This document shows, in pieces, positions 31,452-41,875 of a DNA stretch of 64,000 bases. How positions within the stretch are numbered: the first letter of the stretch is position 1; each line of letters opens with the position of its first letter. The notes under the pieces were generated by a model, which saw only the letters and a list, made by a program, of their open reading frames with translations, searched no databases and was not told where the DNA came from. The stretch spans positions 34,085,909 through 34,149,908 of the forward strand of contig ML662442.1 in the NCBI GenBank assembly GCA_007570785.1, in the 5' to 3' direction. A program made the position numbers and the translations under genes. The stretch is from Antilocapra americana. Lineage: Eukaryota > Chordata > Mammalia > Artiodactyla > Antilocapridae.

Positions 31452-31735
31452 TACCCCTAATTCCTAATTGTTTTAGGAATACTAATCTGGGGCAGTGGAA
31501 AGGGGAGGGTTGCTATGTTGTCAGCGTATAGTATCCTTGGGCATTGGGTGGGTGGGTAGTGAGAGATGACATTGGATATACAGAGGGAAGCCATATTATG
31601 AAGCTAAGGAGTCATGGAAATTTAAAAGTAGGGGTTATCTTAATCCATTAAGATCAATGAAGAAGACTTTGCATTAATCCAGGCCTAATGAAATGTGAGG
31701 ACCTGTATTGGGCTGGCAGCCTCTATTCATGCTGC
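31452..31735 (-). mobile_element. L2 LINE fossil, antisense
   Basis: 'gaagccatattatgaagcta' and 'gaagactttgcattaatcca' then 'ggcctaatgaaatgtgagga' read as reversed, strongly diverged L2. Limits uncertain. Confidence 0.45.
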
Positions 31736-32496
31736 TTAGCTCAGGATTGGTTTAATAAATGATTGGATGGCCCTGAATGGTGATAAATGAATACTTCTTC
31801 AGAACTAGGAGATAGCTGAATATTTAGTCTAAAATAGACTTGCATATGAGTAATAATGCATGTCTATATACACATACTAAATACATAGTAGTGTTTGGGA
31901 CTGATAATCTTCTCTTTTAGAATTAGAATGGACCTTCTGGGCAATCCTTTTCTGAGGCTTAGATCTATTATGCAAATACCATTTGATAACTAGACTTTGT
32001 ACCTTTGATTAACACACTGTCTCCTAAATCAGAATGTACAGGCCTTAAGGTACAAACAAGGTGGTATAACTTAGTTATGATTCAAAAATTTGGATTTATG
32101 TGCAAATATTTGAAATACAAGACATAGACTTCTAGCAATATAGCTTAGAAAACTCATTCCGTTACTTATACTTGAGGCACCAGCTCCTTCTTTGTCATAG
32201 GAACTGTTAAAAGAAGTTTAGCAGGCCTCTCTTATCCAGGGAGGGTGGGAGTGACCTGACATACACTCCAGTTTGTGTGGTACTCCTTCCACTAGAAGCC
32301 CTAGAAGAATTGCTCAGACAAGGCTGACAGCTTCTCTCACTTGGAGCAGTGGAAACTGTTATTCTCTGCTCTCTCCTGGGAAAGGAACAGTCCGTCCTTT
32401 CTCCTGAGTCTATGGGTACTTAGGCTGATTAAAGCCAGCTTTATCCATGCACACCTGGTGAGTTTATATTCTTAGCAAAACAGCCAATTTGCTGAG
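31736..32496. other. Unassigned sequence
   Basis: No repeat family or exon recognised. Confidence 0.4.
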
Positions 32497-32668
32497 AATG
32501 GTGGTCCTCAGAGGATAGTCTCTAGACTAGCAGCAGCATCACCTGGGAACTTGTTAGAAATGCAGATTTCTGGACCCCAAACCAGACCAACTGAATCAGA
32601 AACTCTGGGAGTTAAGCCCAGCAGCCTGGCTTTAACAAGCCTTCCTAGTGATTTTCATGCATGCTCAA
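32497..32668. mobile_element. MER5-type (hAT-Charlie) DNA transposon fossil
   Basis: 'cagcagcatcacctgggaac', 'ttgttagaaatgcagatttc', 'tggaccccaaaccagaccaa', 'ctgaatcagaaactctggga' and 'tgattttcatgcatgctcaa' are the MER5A landmarks. The family has near-palindromic ends, so I do not assign a strand. Confidence 0.85.
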
Positions 32669-34270
32669 GTTTGATAGGAAATAAATCTCATTCTGAGTTC
32701 CAGGTTTGAACCAGGGATTGAGTTTTAAATCAGATCAATGGATCTTGCATCTGTTGTGGCAAGAAATAATACAATCATCATCAGGGAGTCAGTTATGAGG
32801 AACTGTGAATGGATAATTGGGTGTAATGAAGAGAGAATCAGCTCCCTGGGAATTCCTACTGAAATCTGTTCGAGGATATTTCCAACACAGAATTTTGGAT
32901 GGCATATGGAAATATTCTTCACATTAAAAAAGGATGCAGATTTGATAAGCAATAATGCATTTACTTATCAGCAAACATTGTCTGGGGCTCCCAAAGCTCC
33001 AGGCAGCCAGCTGTAGTTGGTCAGCCCAGCGTGGCCACAGAAACCAAGCCAAGTGTGTTCTGTTCAGAGAGGCAAGGCAGGAAGCTAGGGACTCCAGTTT
33101 GTTTCGGTTTGTGGGTACCACTCCCCCACCCCCCCTTCCTGTGTCATAGTTCTTTTGAGAACAAGTTCTTTAAAATGACATAGTAACCAGTTCCAAATGC
33201 AGAGAGAAAGAGGAAAAAAAAAATCTCATCCTTTTCTCAAAAAAATATGTAATTAAAGCATATTTTCCCCAGGATCTCAGTTATTCTTTTGCTGCAGATG
33301 TACCTTTGGAAGGGGTACAGCTGGGTCTCCCTGCACAGGAAGTAAACCAACTGGAAGTACTTCATGCAACAGATAGATTTTGACCGAATTTGAAAATTAT
33401 ATTTTTGTAAAACAAATTATATTTTAAATTCAGCAGAGAAATTGCCATTTAAAAGGAATTTCCTGGCAGATATTTTGCCAAGAATATAATTATTTTATTA
33501 TTTATTTCTTACTACAGAAATTTCCATATGCAATAAAACCTCAGTGAAGAAGAATTTTCAAGGAATTGGAGAATTCTTATTCCTTTTTTTTTTTTTTTGG
33601 ATTGACAGAGGCTTAACTGAAAGAAAAAAAAATCCTGTTCCCAACTTTTGTTGAAAATCTTTCTAAAAGCTTACAATTGATTCTTCAGAATTAGTGGTAG
33701 TGGATATAATCAAGCCTTTCTTGGTGATTAAACATTTTGCAGCAACATTTTTATCAATTGGATAGTGATAGAAAATTAGGTTAAATTTGTGTTGACCATA
33801 AAATGATACACTGAAAATGAGTTACTAGAATATTGGAATAAAGCTCCTAGTTTTACTTCTAGTTGATATTTTACTTAAGTATTCAGCAGAGAAGGATTGG
33901 TTTACGTAGAAACTTTTGTTGGTTGGGTCCTGGTTGAAGTTTAGCAGATTTACCTATATATGTTTAGAAAAACTAATAAATAGGAAATGTATGTGTATCT
34001 TTAGAAAAACTAGTAAATAGGAACTGAACTGAGTTAAAATATGTTTGGACTTAACGTACGATCATATTCTCGTTGGAAAAAAAAAGATAGTTGTTTAAGC
34101 CCAGTGGTTGTCTTTGTTTTAATATTTTGTTGGTATTAAGAAGTGGCCCTCAAGCAGGCCATATTCAAATTAGTGACTTGGACAGCCTTCTGTAGATAAA
34201 CAGAATGGTAGGGGAAGCCAGGTTTAACACCTTGATTGCTAACCTATGCTAGGATTAATTTAAATTCAGT
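32669..34270. other. Unassigned sequence
   Basis: About 1.6 kb without a recognised repeat or exon. AT-rich to the right, with a T run at about 33583-33598. The overlapping open frames near 32740-33150 have no known domain. Confidence 0.4.
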
Positions 34271-34411
34271 AAAGCTTATTATATCCCTGGAGGAGGGCAG
34301 GGCAACCAACTCCAGTATTCTTGCCTGGAGAATCCCATGGACAGAGGAGCATAGCGTCGCAAAGAGTCAGACGTGACTGAAGTGACTGAGCATGTACACA
34401 AAGCTTATTAT
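34271..34411 (+). mobile_element. Bov-A monomer with 12-bp TSD
   Basis: One BovB-derived unit (34283-34399), without a tRNA head and with a short internal deletion ('gaggagcatagcgtcgcaaa' lacks the usual 'ctggtgggctacagtccatg' text). A perfect aaagcttattat duplication lies at 34271-34282 and 34400-34411. Confidence 0.93.
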
Positions 34412-34429
34412 GTGTTTGCTATGATTATT

Positions 34430-34520
34430 AAGCTGTAACTCTTGGTACCTCTGGAGAAACAAAGATAAATAAGAGATGGGCCCAGCCCTCAGAGAGCTCA
34501 TAGTCTAGTGTGGGAAAACT
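34430..34520 (-). mobile_element. L2 LINE 3'-end fossil, antisense
   Basis: 'tggagaaacaaagataaata' and 'cccagccctcagagagctca' then 'tagtctagtgtggg' are the reversed L2 terminus. Confidence 0.65.
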
Positions 34521-34825
34521 TTGGAGTATGAAGTTGGGGTGGGGTAATGGAGTGATCCAACTAGCAGTCATATAGTTAGAGAATCTTTAAATCTGTTTAG
34601 ATGGTAGATACCATTGAGGAACACAGTGGGATGCTGATCCATTTTATTTTATCACTAAAAACTAGAAATGATCTTATGATAAGAAAACATGCCTACTTAA
34701 AGCTAATATTTGTACTGTAAAATTACATCTGTGAACTCCCAGGCCCATAGAAATAACCCCAAGCTGTTGAGCTAATAGGCAGTATGGACTGTTCCCCATT
34801 TTTTTGCTGTTGTTAATGTCAACAT

Positions 34826-35036
34826 TTGTTGTTTAGTCACTAGGTTGTGTCCAACTCTTTTGTGACCCCCATGGACTGTAGCCCATGAGGCTTCTCTCTC
34901 TGTGGGACTTTCCAGGCAAGAATACTAGAGTTGGTTGCCATTTCCTTCTCCAAGGGATCTTCCTGACCCAAGGATCAAACCAACATCTCCTGCATTGGCA
35001 GGCGGATTCTTTACCACTGAGCCATTAGAGAAGCCC
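34826..35036 (-). mobile_element. Bov-tA SINE, antisense (SINE cluster member 1)
   Basis: Body at left ('ttgttgtttagtcactaggt', 'catggactgtagcccatgag'), head at right ('tgcattggcaggcggattct', 'ttaccactgagccattagag'). The first of six Bov-tA copies within 1.85 kb. Confidence 0.95.
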
Positions 35037-35094
35037 AATGTTAATATGTTCCTCCTCAATTTATTATGCCATTTGCTAGCACTTGGCACTAATA

Positions 35095-35295
35095 GGGCTT
35101 CCCAGGTGGCGCTAGTAGTAAAGAACCTGCCTGCCAATGCAGGAGACATGAGAGATCCCTGGGTCCAGAAGGTCTCCTGGAGGAGGAAATGCTAACCCAC
35201 TCCAATAGTCTTGCCTGGAGAATCCCATGGACAGAGTAGCTTGGTGGGCTACAGTCTATGGGGTTGCACAGAGTCGGACATGACTGTTGCTAAAT
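35095..35295 (+). mobile_element. Bov-tA SINE (SINE cluster member 2)
   Basis: 'gggcttcccaggtggcgcta', 'ctgcctgccaatgcaggaga', body 'ctccaatagtcttgcctgga', end 'agagtcggacatgactgttg'. It lies tail-out from member 1, giving an inverted pair with a ~58-bp gap. Confidence 0.95.
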
Positions 35296-35397
35296 AGTGA
35301 CAGGTGTCAAAAGTTGAAGGAATAGAGACTTGAGAAAATTATATCAGTTTAGTTTAAAATTGTGATTTGGGAAATGATGACCTTTCATTTCTGTTGC

Positions 35398-35612
35398 AGG
35401 CTTACCTGGTGGCTCAGATGGTAAAGAATCTGCCTGCAATGCAGGAGACCCAGGTTCAATCTCTGGGTTGGGAAGATTCCCTGGAGAAAGGAATGGCAAT
35501 CCACTCCAGTATTCTTGCCTAGAGAATTCCATGGACAGAGGAGCCTGGTGAGCTATAGTCCATAGGGTCACAAAGAACCGGACATGACTGAGTGACTAAC
35601 ACACACTCACAC
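35398..35612 (+). mobile_element. Bov-tA SINE (SINE cluster member 3)
   Basis: 'aggcttacctggtggctcag', 'tctgcctgcaatgcaggaga', 'ccactccagtattcttgcct', end 'gacatgactgagtgactaac' with an (ac)-rich tail. Well preserved. Confidence 0.96.
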
Positions 35613-35671
35613 TTGTCTCTCTGTGACTCCATTCTCTCCCTCACCCCACTAGTATCAGCCTCTTTACTCCA

Positions 35672-35905
35672 ATCTCTGTAGGATTTTCCTGGTGGCTCAG
35701 ATGGTAAAGAAACTTCCTGCAATGCAGGAGACCTGGATTTGATCCCTGTGTCAGGAAGATCCCCTGGAGAAGGGAATGGCAAGCCACTCCAGTATTCTTG
35801 CCTGGAGAATTCCATAGACAGAGGAGCCTGGTGGGCTACAGTCCAAGGAGTCGGAAAGTGTCAGGCATGACTGAGTGACTAACATTTTTACTTTCATTTC
35901 TGTAG
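35672..35905 (+). mobile_element. Bov-tA SINE with TSD (SINE cluster member 4)
   Basis: 'gattttcctggtggctcaga', 'gatcccctggagaagggaat', end 'catgactgagtgactaacat'. The flanking 10-mers, atctctgtag (35672-35681) and atttctgtag (35896-35905), differ by one base and are the likely TSD. Confidence 0.95.
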
Positions 35906-36220
35906 CAGCTCAGAGAAACCCAGCACTCTGTTGAGGGTATGGGAGCTTCTGAGGTGCTGAGGGAATGGACATTGTGTCCAAAAGGATTTACTGCCTTTCC
36001 AGCCTCAGCCAAGAGGTCCTTCCAGAAAGTACTCACTCTACTTCTGGGTGTGGGGCAGAGATAGAAATTCCTAAATGGTAGGGATGCCCCTGGCTCAGCT
36101 TTATACTTTTCCTCGGTACTAACATTTCTTCAGAAAGTAGCTGCTCAATAAGAAAACTGTTGAAGGGTGCCACAAGCTGGAATTCGGAACAAATTTCTCT
36201 ATAAAAACAGTGTTATAAAG

Positions 36221-36432
36221 ATTGTTGGGCAGTAAAGAATCCGCCTGCAATGCAGGAAACATAAGAGATGTAGGCCCAATCCCTGAGTCAGGAAGATCCC
36301 CTAGAGAAAGGAATGACAACCCACTCCAGTATTCTTTCCTGGAGAATCCCATGGAGCTTTGAGGAGCCTTGTGGGCTACAGCCCATGAGGTTGCAAAGAG
36401 TTGGACACAACCGAAGTGACTAAGCATGTGTG
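36221..36432 (+). mobile_element. Bov-tA SINE, head-truncated (SINE cluster member 5)
   Basis: Starts within the head ('gttgggcagtaaagaatccg') and so lacks the first ~20 bp. It continues 'gcctgcaatgcaggaaacat', body 'ccactccagtattctttcct', end 'ggacacaaccgaagtgacta'. It faces member 6 across about 27 bp. Confidence 0.93.
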
Positions 36433-36444
36433 CATAATGATTGT

Positions 36445-36668
36445 TAAGTTTAAATGAAAGTGAAAGTGAAGTCCCTCAGTCTTGTCCGACTCTTTGCGAC
36501 CCCATGGACCTGCTGTCCATGGGATTTTCCAGGCAAGGATACTGGAGTGGGCTGCCATTTCCTTTTCCAGGAGATCTTTCTAACCCAGGGATCGAACCCG
36601 GGTCTCCTGCATTGCAGACAGATGCTTTGCCATCTGAGCTACCAGGGAAGCCCTAAGTTTAAATGAAA
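36445..36668 (-). mobile_element. Bov-tA SINE with 15-bp TSD (SINE cluster member 6)
   Basis: Antisense copy (36460-36653): repeated 'gtgaaa' tail at left, body 'ccgactctttgcgaccccat', head 'ggtctcctgcattgcagaca', 'tgagctaccagggaagccc'. A perfect taagtttaaatgaaa duplication lies at 36445-36459 and 36654-36668. Young, clean insertion. Confidence 0.97.
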
Positions 36669-36784
36669 TAGTGTTAAATTCATTAAAAAAGATACAAATG
36701 GGTTGAATAGATTTTATGAGCTTGCCTTGGAAGCTACCCTCTTATCTATAATATTATTTATATAGAGTGGTGATTTCTTACTTT

Positions 36785-36977
36785 TTTAGATTCAATTAGC
36801 AGATGTTCATCTCAAGACTATCATGTACCAAGTACCTTCTGGACATGTTGGGTCATGGGGACAAAAAAAAAAAAAGAGTCCTTCACCTCAGAGGATTGTT
36901 ATAAAGATTAAATGAATTATAATGTGTAAAACTGTTCTGAAGTGTGCCTGACTTAGAGAAAGTGCTTAATCATTATT
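36785..36977 (+). mobile_element. L2 (antisense) followed by MIR (sense) fossils
   Basis: 36793-36865 ('agcagatgttcatctcaaga', 'atgtaccaagtaccttctgg') resembles a reversed L2 terminus. 36885-36977 ('cctcagaggattgttataaa', 'gattaaatgaattataatgt', 'gtgcctgacttagagaaagt', 'gcttaatcattatt') is the MIR 3' half in sense. A 13-A run separates them. Confidence 0.6.
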
Positions 36978-39049
36978 CGCCGGCCATTCCCCATATTATT
37001 GTATAACAACGTAACAGACATGGTCCCTCTCCACTGGGAATTCAGATGACTTTCTAGCTGGGGCCTGTCTGTATTATTAGAGTTTCTTGGTGTACAGGTC
37101 TCTAAGGGAGCAGCTGTTCTCTTGCAGTTGGGGCTGGACTGCCCTGTGAGCAGTTGGTATCTGTCTGTGTCGCTTGACTGGTAAGCAGAGCCCTTTTCAC
37201 TTTTCCCCTGGGGCTGAAGGATGGCGGAGCAGGGAAGCTGTAGGGAGCCGCCGGCTGCCTCTGGAAACTCTAGCCCGTGGCCTTGCCTCCTGGGAATTGC
37301 AACCCTACCCCATGAGTGCTTACTTGCCAGCAACGGCTGTGGGTGTGAGGCCTGCAGGCTTGCAACCTCCTGTCCGAGGCTCTTGGGTTTGTGGATATGT
37401 GTTGTCTCACTGCCTGTGTAAATCCTGTGAAGATCCAGTTTAATAGTTCCGCATGGACTTTCTGGCCTGATCTGGAGGAAGCAGGCAAGAGGAAAAACTT
37501 GACGTTTTCACTTTTCAAGATAGGTCAGGTTTTAAGTTAACTTCTCCAGTGATGAAGTTTCAGAATTGTTTTGGACATCCTGAAGCAAACATACCAACTT
37601 CTGAAGCTGTCGAGGATTTGGGATGAAATTTTTACAGGCTTCTTGCCGCTAAGCGTTGTGGAGCACAAATTAGTCCCAGGTGGATTAAAGGGCGAAAGAA
37701 CTCCACTTGCATGCTGTTGAAAATCTTGGTAAAATGAAGCTTATTAATGCTTGAGTAACACCAAGGTATACAGCTCCATCAAGCTTAAGACAAACAGTAA
37801 CAAGGGCAAATAGGAACTGTTCCTTGCAGAACCTAGTGGGGACTGTCCTCCACAACTGATGCTCATGTCACCACGTAGAGGCTGCTTCTCTCTTTACTGA
37901 TTTGTCCTTCATAATTAGCCCCTCTGCTTTCATGAACCTCTCTGTTCACTGTGGTTGGGGTTTCCCTGAATCCCCATTCTTGGTCTTATCTCATGGTAGA
38001 ATAATTTTCATTCATTCAATAACTTCTGTATGTTTTCACTCTTAACTGATTTACATGTTAGGCATAAGGCCCTGGCCTTTAAGGGAAATGAAGCAAAACA
38101 AAACCCAGATATAAAGCCGTTTAGCCAAAGTATATAGGTTCAGTTTTCCATCTTGGTAGGGTTTGCAGAATTTTATTAATTTAAATTTTTCAGGTTAAAA
38201 CTTGGACCAAGATTTACTAACAGTAAACATATTTGTTTTGTCCTCTGCTCTCAAAGTTCCTTAAAATGTAACCATCTGGGGACAGTTTAAGAAAGTATCT
38301 CTCCATCAGTATTTACTGTGGGGAGTACTGGGCACTTTGCAGAACTAGTAAGTCTTACTTTATTATCATCTTTAGATACTGAGCACAGGCTTATCTGATT
38401 CTACATTTCAAGATCAGCATAGAAAAAACTGTATAAGTAACTCAAGGACTGAATACTGCCTGTATCCTTTAAATGTTGGTGAATGACGAAGTGGCCACAA
38501 AAATCATGCAGGTAGACTTCAGATAAAGCCTCTTTTTAGTTTTAGAGCTTTACAAATTAATCAATAATTCAGTGATCCTTCAGATTTAATATAGGACTGA
38601 TTCTTGGATTTATAAATGGAGCATAGGGGAAAAAAAGAAAGAATATCTAACTGCTGAGATGATGTTTTCCGTGTTCTGTTTCAAGGTCAAAGATTTCAAA
38701 AGGCTGTAACTCTCCAGTGGAACCTTGAGCGGCAGATCACCAGGTCACCACGGCAGCAGAGTATTCTTAGAGCTCAGGAGCAAGGGTGTCAGAGGAAGGA
38801 AGTAGCATGGAGTACATGTCAGTGGGACCTCACTTCTGTATCTAGACCCACTGTTTGATAGGAACAGCTGTGATGGTAAAAGTGACTTTGGAGCTTATTT
38901 AGAAAGTAATTAAATTCTGTGACTCACTGAACAAAGCTTATTAAACAAGAAGTAAGCTACTTGTAACCAAGATTGACGACTTTCATTGAATGAAGTAAAA
39001 TTTACCTGCCTTGAGACCGAATTATTGAGAAAGAGAGGTAGTATTGTGC
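36978..39049. other. Unassigned sequence, GC-moderate at left
   Basis: About 2 kb of single-copy-looking DNA. 37050-37440 is GC-richer, with several overlapping open frames of 66-126 codons on both strands. None has a recognisable domain. A weak MIR-like antisense piece may lie at 38305-38395. I see no exon that I can support. Confidence 0.4.
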
Positions 39050-39250
39050 CAAGGATTCACTGTACACTTGGGATCTACCTCATTCTAGTTCTAGCTGTAT
39101 GACACTGAGCAAGTTGCTTAACCTGTCTGGCTTCATTTTTCCTCCCTATACAGTAAGGATGTATATATAAAGTTAATATAAAATAAAATGATAAATAAGT
39201 AAAGGGCTCAGTCCACTGCCTGGGGTGCATAAAAAACAATGATTGTTAGT
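39050..39250 (+). mobile_element. MIR SINE fossil
   Basis: 'attcactgtacacttgggat', 'tgacactgagcaagttgctt', 'aacctgtctggcttcatttt', 'tcctccctatacagtaagga', 'gctcagtccactgcctgggg' and 'tgcataaa' follow MIR order. Confidence 0.75.
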
Positions 39251-39802
39251 AGTACCCTCTATAGTTTTACTGGTATTTCAAGAATAAGAACATGGAAAAG
39301 CAATTTTAAATTTAGGGAAGATAAATATGCAGATTTACTCTTTTAGGAGATAAAATTGAGATGACTACAAACATCATCCATGGAATTTACTCAGGATTTT
39401 GGTTAGTACTTTAAGGGAAAATACCAACATTAATTTTACTTTCTTAAAAGACAGTTTCACATACCAAAGTCATTTTATTTTCATGAGTCTAAGGAAGTGA
39501 AAAAATTGAAAGGAAATAGCATATTAATGTGACTATATTTTTTAAAAAGTAGTTATAATGAATGTGATAGCACATTAATTTTCTTTGATGAAGAAGATTT
39601 TGTAAGTATATTACAAAATGGAAAATTCAGTATTCTTTCTATTTAATTCTTTGGCACAAATATAGTGTTATCATCAAGCCATACTTTTTAAAATAATACT
39701 ATGCTCCTTCTTTATTTTAAAGCAAGATGGCTAATTATGCTGTATTTTTTAACTTTAGCATTTGCAAAGTGCTTTTAAGTTTTCGAAGCACATTTATACT
39801 CT

Positions 39803-40002
39803 TAATAACAATCCCATGCAGGGTGCTCAGGGCTGGTGCACCGGGATGACCCAGAGTGATGGAATCGGGAGGGGGGGATTCTGGAAGGGGAACTCATGTA
39901 TACCCATGGCAGATTCATGTCAATGTATGGCAGAACCAACATGATAATGTAAAGAAAATAAATAAATAAATAAAACAAACAAAAAAATAATAACAATTCC
40001 CA
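39803..40002 (+). mobile_element. Short, young-looking L1 3'-end insertion with TSD
   Basis: Only the last ~145 bp of ruminant L1 plus tail: 'ggtgcaccgggatgacccag', 'ggggattctggaaggggaac', 'tcatgtatacccatggcaga', 'ttcatgtcaatgtatggcag' and 'aaccaacatgataatgtaaa', then (aaat)n-rich tail to about 39987. Flanks taataacaatccca (39803-39816) and taataacaattccca (39988-40002) are a TSD with one extra base. Confidence 0.92.
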
Positions 40003-41224
40003 GGTAATTTTGTAAGGTAGTCAGAGCAAGTATGATACTATTTTTTAATTTCTACAAGTGAGAAGAAAAGTGAAGGAGGTTGAAAGACTCAGATAGTTGG
40101 GGGTGGGGTAGACACTCAATAATGTTATGTTTAAAACTTCAGCTTGTTTAGAATGTTTAGTTTGAAGCCATTTAGATTCATCTACCAACCAATTCTTGCC
40201 AGGAGGCAGAATATTTTAACCTCCACTTCACTCTTTAATCTCAATGATGAATCTTCCCAGTTTGTCTTCCCATTTAATCATACAACCTCATGGTGAGAGT
40301 TCTCTCTATATTATATTCCATTTTAGGAAAATAATATCTTAATTTACAATATAATTATGTGGCACCTGTGTACTATTTCATATGAATTATTGTTACTGTA
40401 AACTGATACCAGACCCTGAAAGTGTCAAATTTAGTGACTAGTTAGGTAAGTGTTATAAACTCCAATCTCATGTTTGGATGAAAACTGGAAAGTTTAGTCA
40501 TCCAGACATATGTAAATATTAGATGATTGGCACATATTTCTTTTAATTTCGTAGACCATGGTTTCACATAGATACAACTTGAGTGAGGAAAGTTTGGGAA
40601 GTGTTGCTGAGTGCCCCAGCAAGTGGCTGTTGGTTTGGGGTGTTTTCATCTGCTTTCTCTTTTGGAAACTTTCCTTCACTCTCCAGAGTCTGGACATACT
40701 TGGGACCTGCTGGATGATAGACCCACCTGCTGGTTTCCAGTGTGGACCCAGCTGGTGTGACTTTCATTCTTAGAGAAGATCCATCTACAGGATGTGCTGA
40801 AAATGGCAGTGGGAGAAAAGAAGCAACATCAAGTCAGCTGCCTTCTTGCTCAAGGCAAACTGATGAAAAAGCCTTCAGAAAATAATCCTGTAATTTTGAG
40901 ATGTCCTTCCTAGATAAAGGCATACTGCTTCCTGTCTTTACACTACTTTGAAATTCACTCTTCACTGCTCCTCAACCCCCTTCCCTGAATCAGCTGAGTC
41001 ACTTAAATGATAGGAATTAAATGCTGTAGAACCTGGTTTGGGAAACCTCTTTACTTAGGGCTTCCCTGAATCGAGGTAATTAAGGAAACAGTCACCTCTT
41101 TGGCCCTTGGGAACTTCTGATTTTTTGCTTAGCAAACACCTGTAACTTTTACAAGCACCTGTAGTACTTTCTTTGAGTTTGGTCCCCGTGCACTGTATTA
41201 TTTTTGCTCTTACCTTTTTTATAC
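40003..41224. other. Unassigned sequence
   Basis: No repeat family or exon recognised. Short overlapping frames at 40494-40773 lack known domains. Confidence 0.4.
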
Positions 41225-41345
41225 ACATGATTTGCTTTCCCAATTAGTCTAAAGAACAGGACACATTTTACAGTTGTATATCTCTTTAAGTTCTTACATA
41301 GTAACCCTGGTAATCTACACAGAGGAGATACTCAACACAGTGGTC
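41225..41345 (+). mobile_element. Possible L2 LINE 3'-end fossil
   Basis: 'aaagaacaggacacatttta', 'gtaaccctggtaatctacac' and 'agaggagatactcaacacag' resemble the L2 terminus. Weak. Confidence 0.4.
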
Positions 41346-41789
41346 ACTGCTAATAATAATTAGATTTCCTCTTTGAGATGCTGATACTTCCCATCCCCCA
41401 CATGGGACTGGAGAATGTATCGCTTTCCGAGAGAGGCATTTGTGACCTTAGTAAATTGACACATTGGTGTGTATAAACATGGCTGAGTTGGAAAAAGTGA
41501 CTCAGAAATTATTCAGAGAAATCAGTTTAAATATCAAAGAGTTATAGCATTTACCCTGCTTAAGAAATCTTAAGTTAGATTAATGAAAAATGTAACAGCT
41601 TGTTCATATAGGCTGATCATTCAGGCCACCAAGGTAGGCGTTCTCTTTCTCTCTGTACACCCCTTGCTCACCCAGCACCTGCTTCACCTACACTTGCTCA
41701 CGTGACTGACCTTCCTCCACACTTGCTCCTGCCCCAGCTGATGATGATTTTAATCCATCAGAACATCTCCACCTGATAGCTTTTCAAAG
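41346..41789. other. Unassigned sequence
   Basis: No repeat family or exon recognised. Composition rises in GC toward the right, leading into the candidate regulatory patch. Confidence 0.4.
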
Positions 41790-41875
41790 GCGCGGTGAGG
41801 GGCGTGCCCCCTGCTAGTTTCCCTGGTAACCCATGAGTCAAGCTGACGTCAGTTCCCGCTGGAAGTGGTAATCTC
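41790..41875. promoter_or_regulatory. Candidate cis-regulatory cluster: CTCF-like, AP-1, CRE, ETS-like
   Basis: In order: a CpG-containing GC box/KLF-like string ggggcgtg (41799-41806). Next, a CTCF-like core read on minus as ctagcagggggca (41805-41817), which matches 12 of 13 positions of the core as I know it. Next, a perfect AP-1 site tgagtca (41834-41840), and 3 bp later a perfect palindromic CRE tgacgtca (41844-41851). Last, an ETS-like ggaagt. All lie outside any repeat I recognise, in a locally GC-richer patch. Motif matches alone do not prove function. Confidence 0.4.

Noticed and set aside
34826..36668. Repeated ~200-bp units that could suggest a CRISPR-like or satellite array
   Set aside because: The units are dispersed SINEs in both orientations with separate TSDs and irregular spacing.
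36953..37443. Overlapping 66-126-codon frames in a GC-richer stretch
   Set aside because: Several frames on both strands overlap, none has a domain, and GC-richness alone explains their length.
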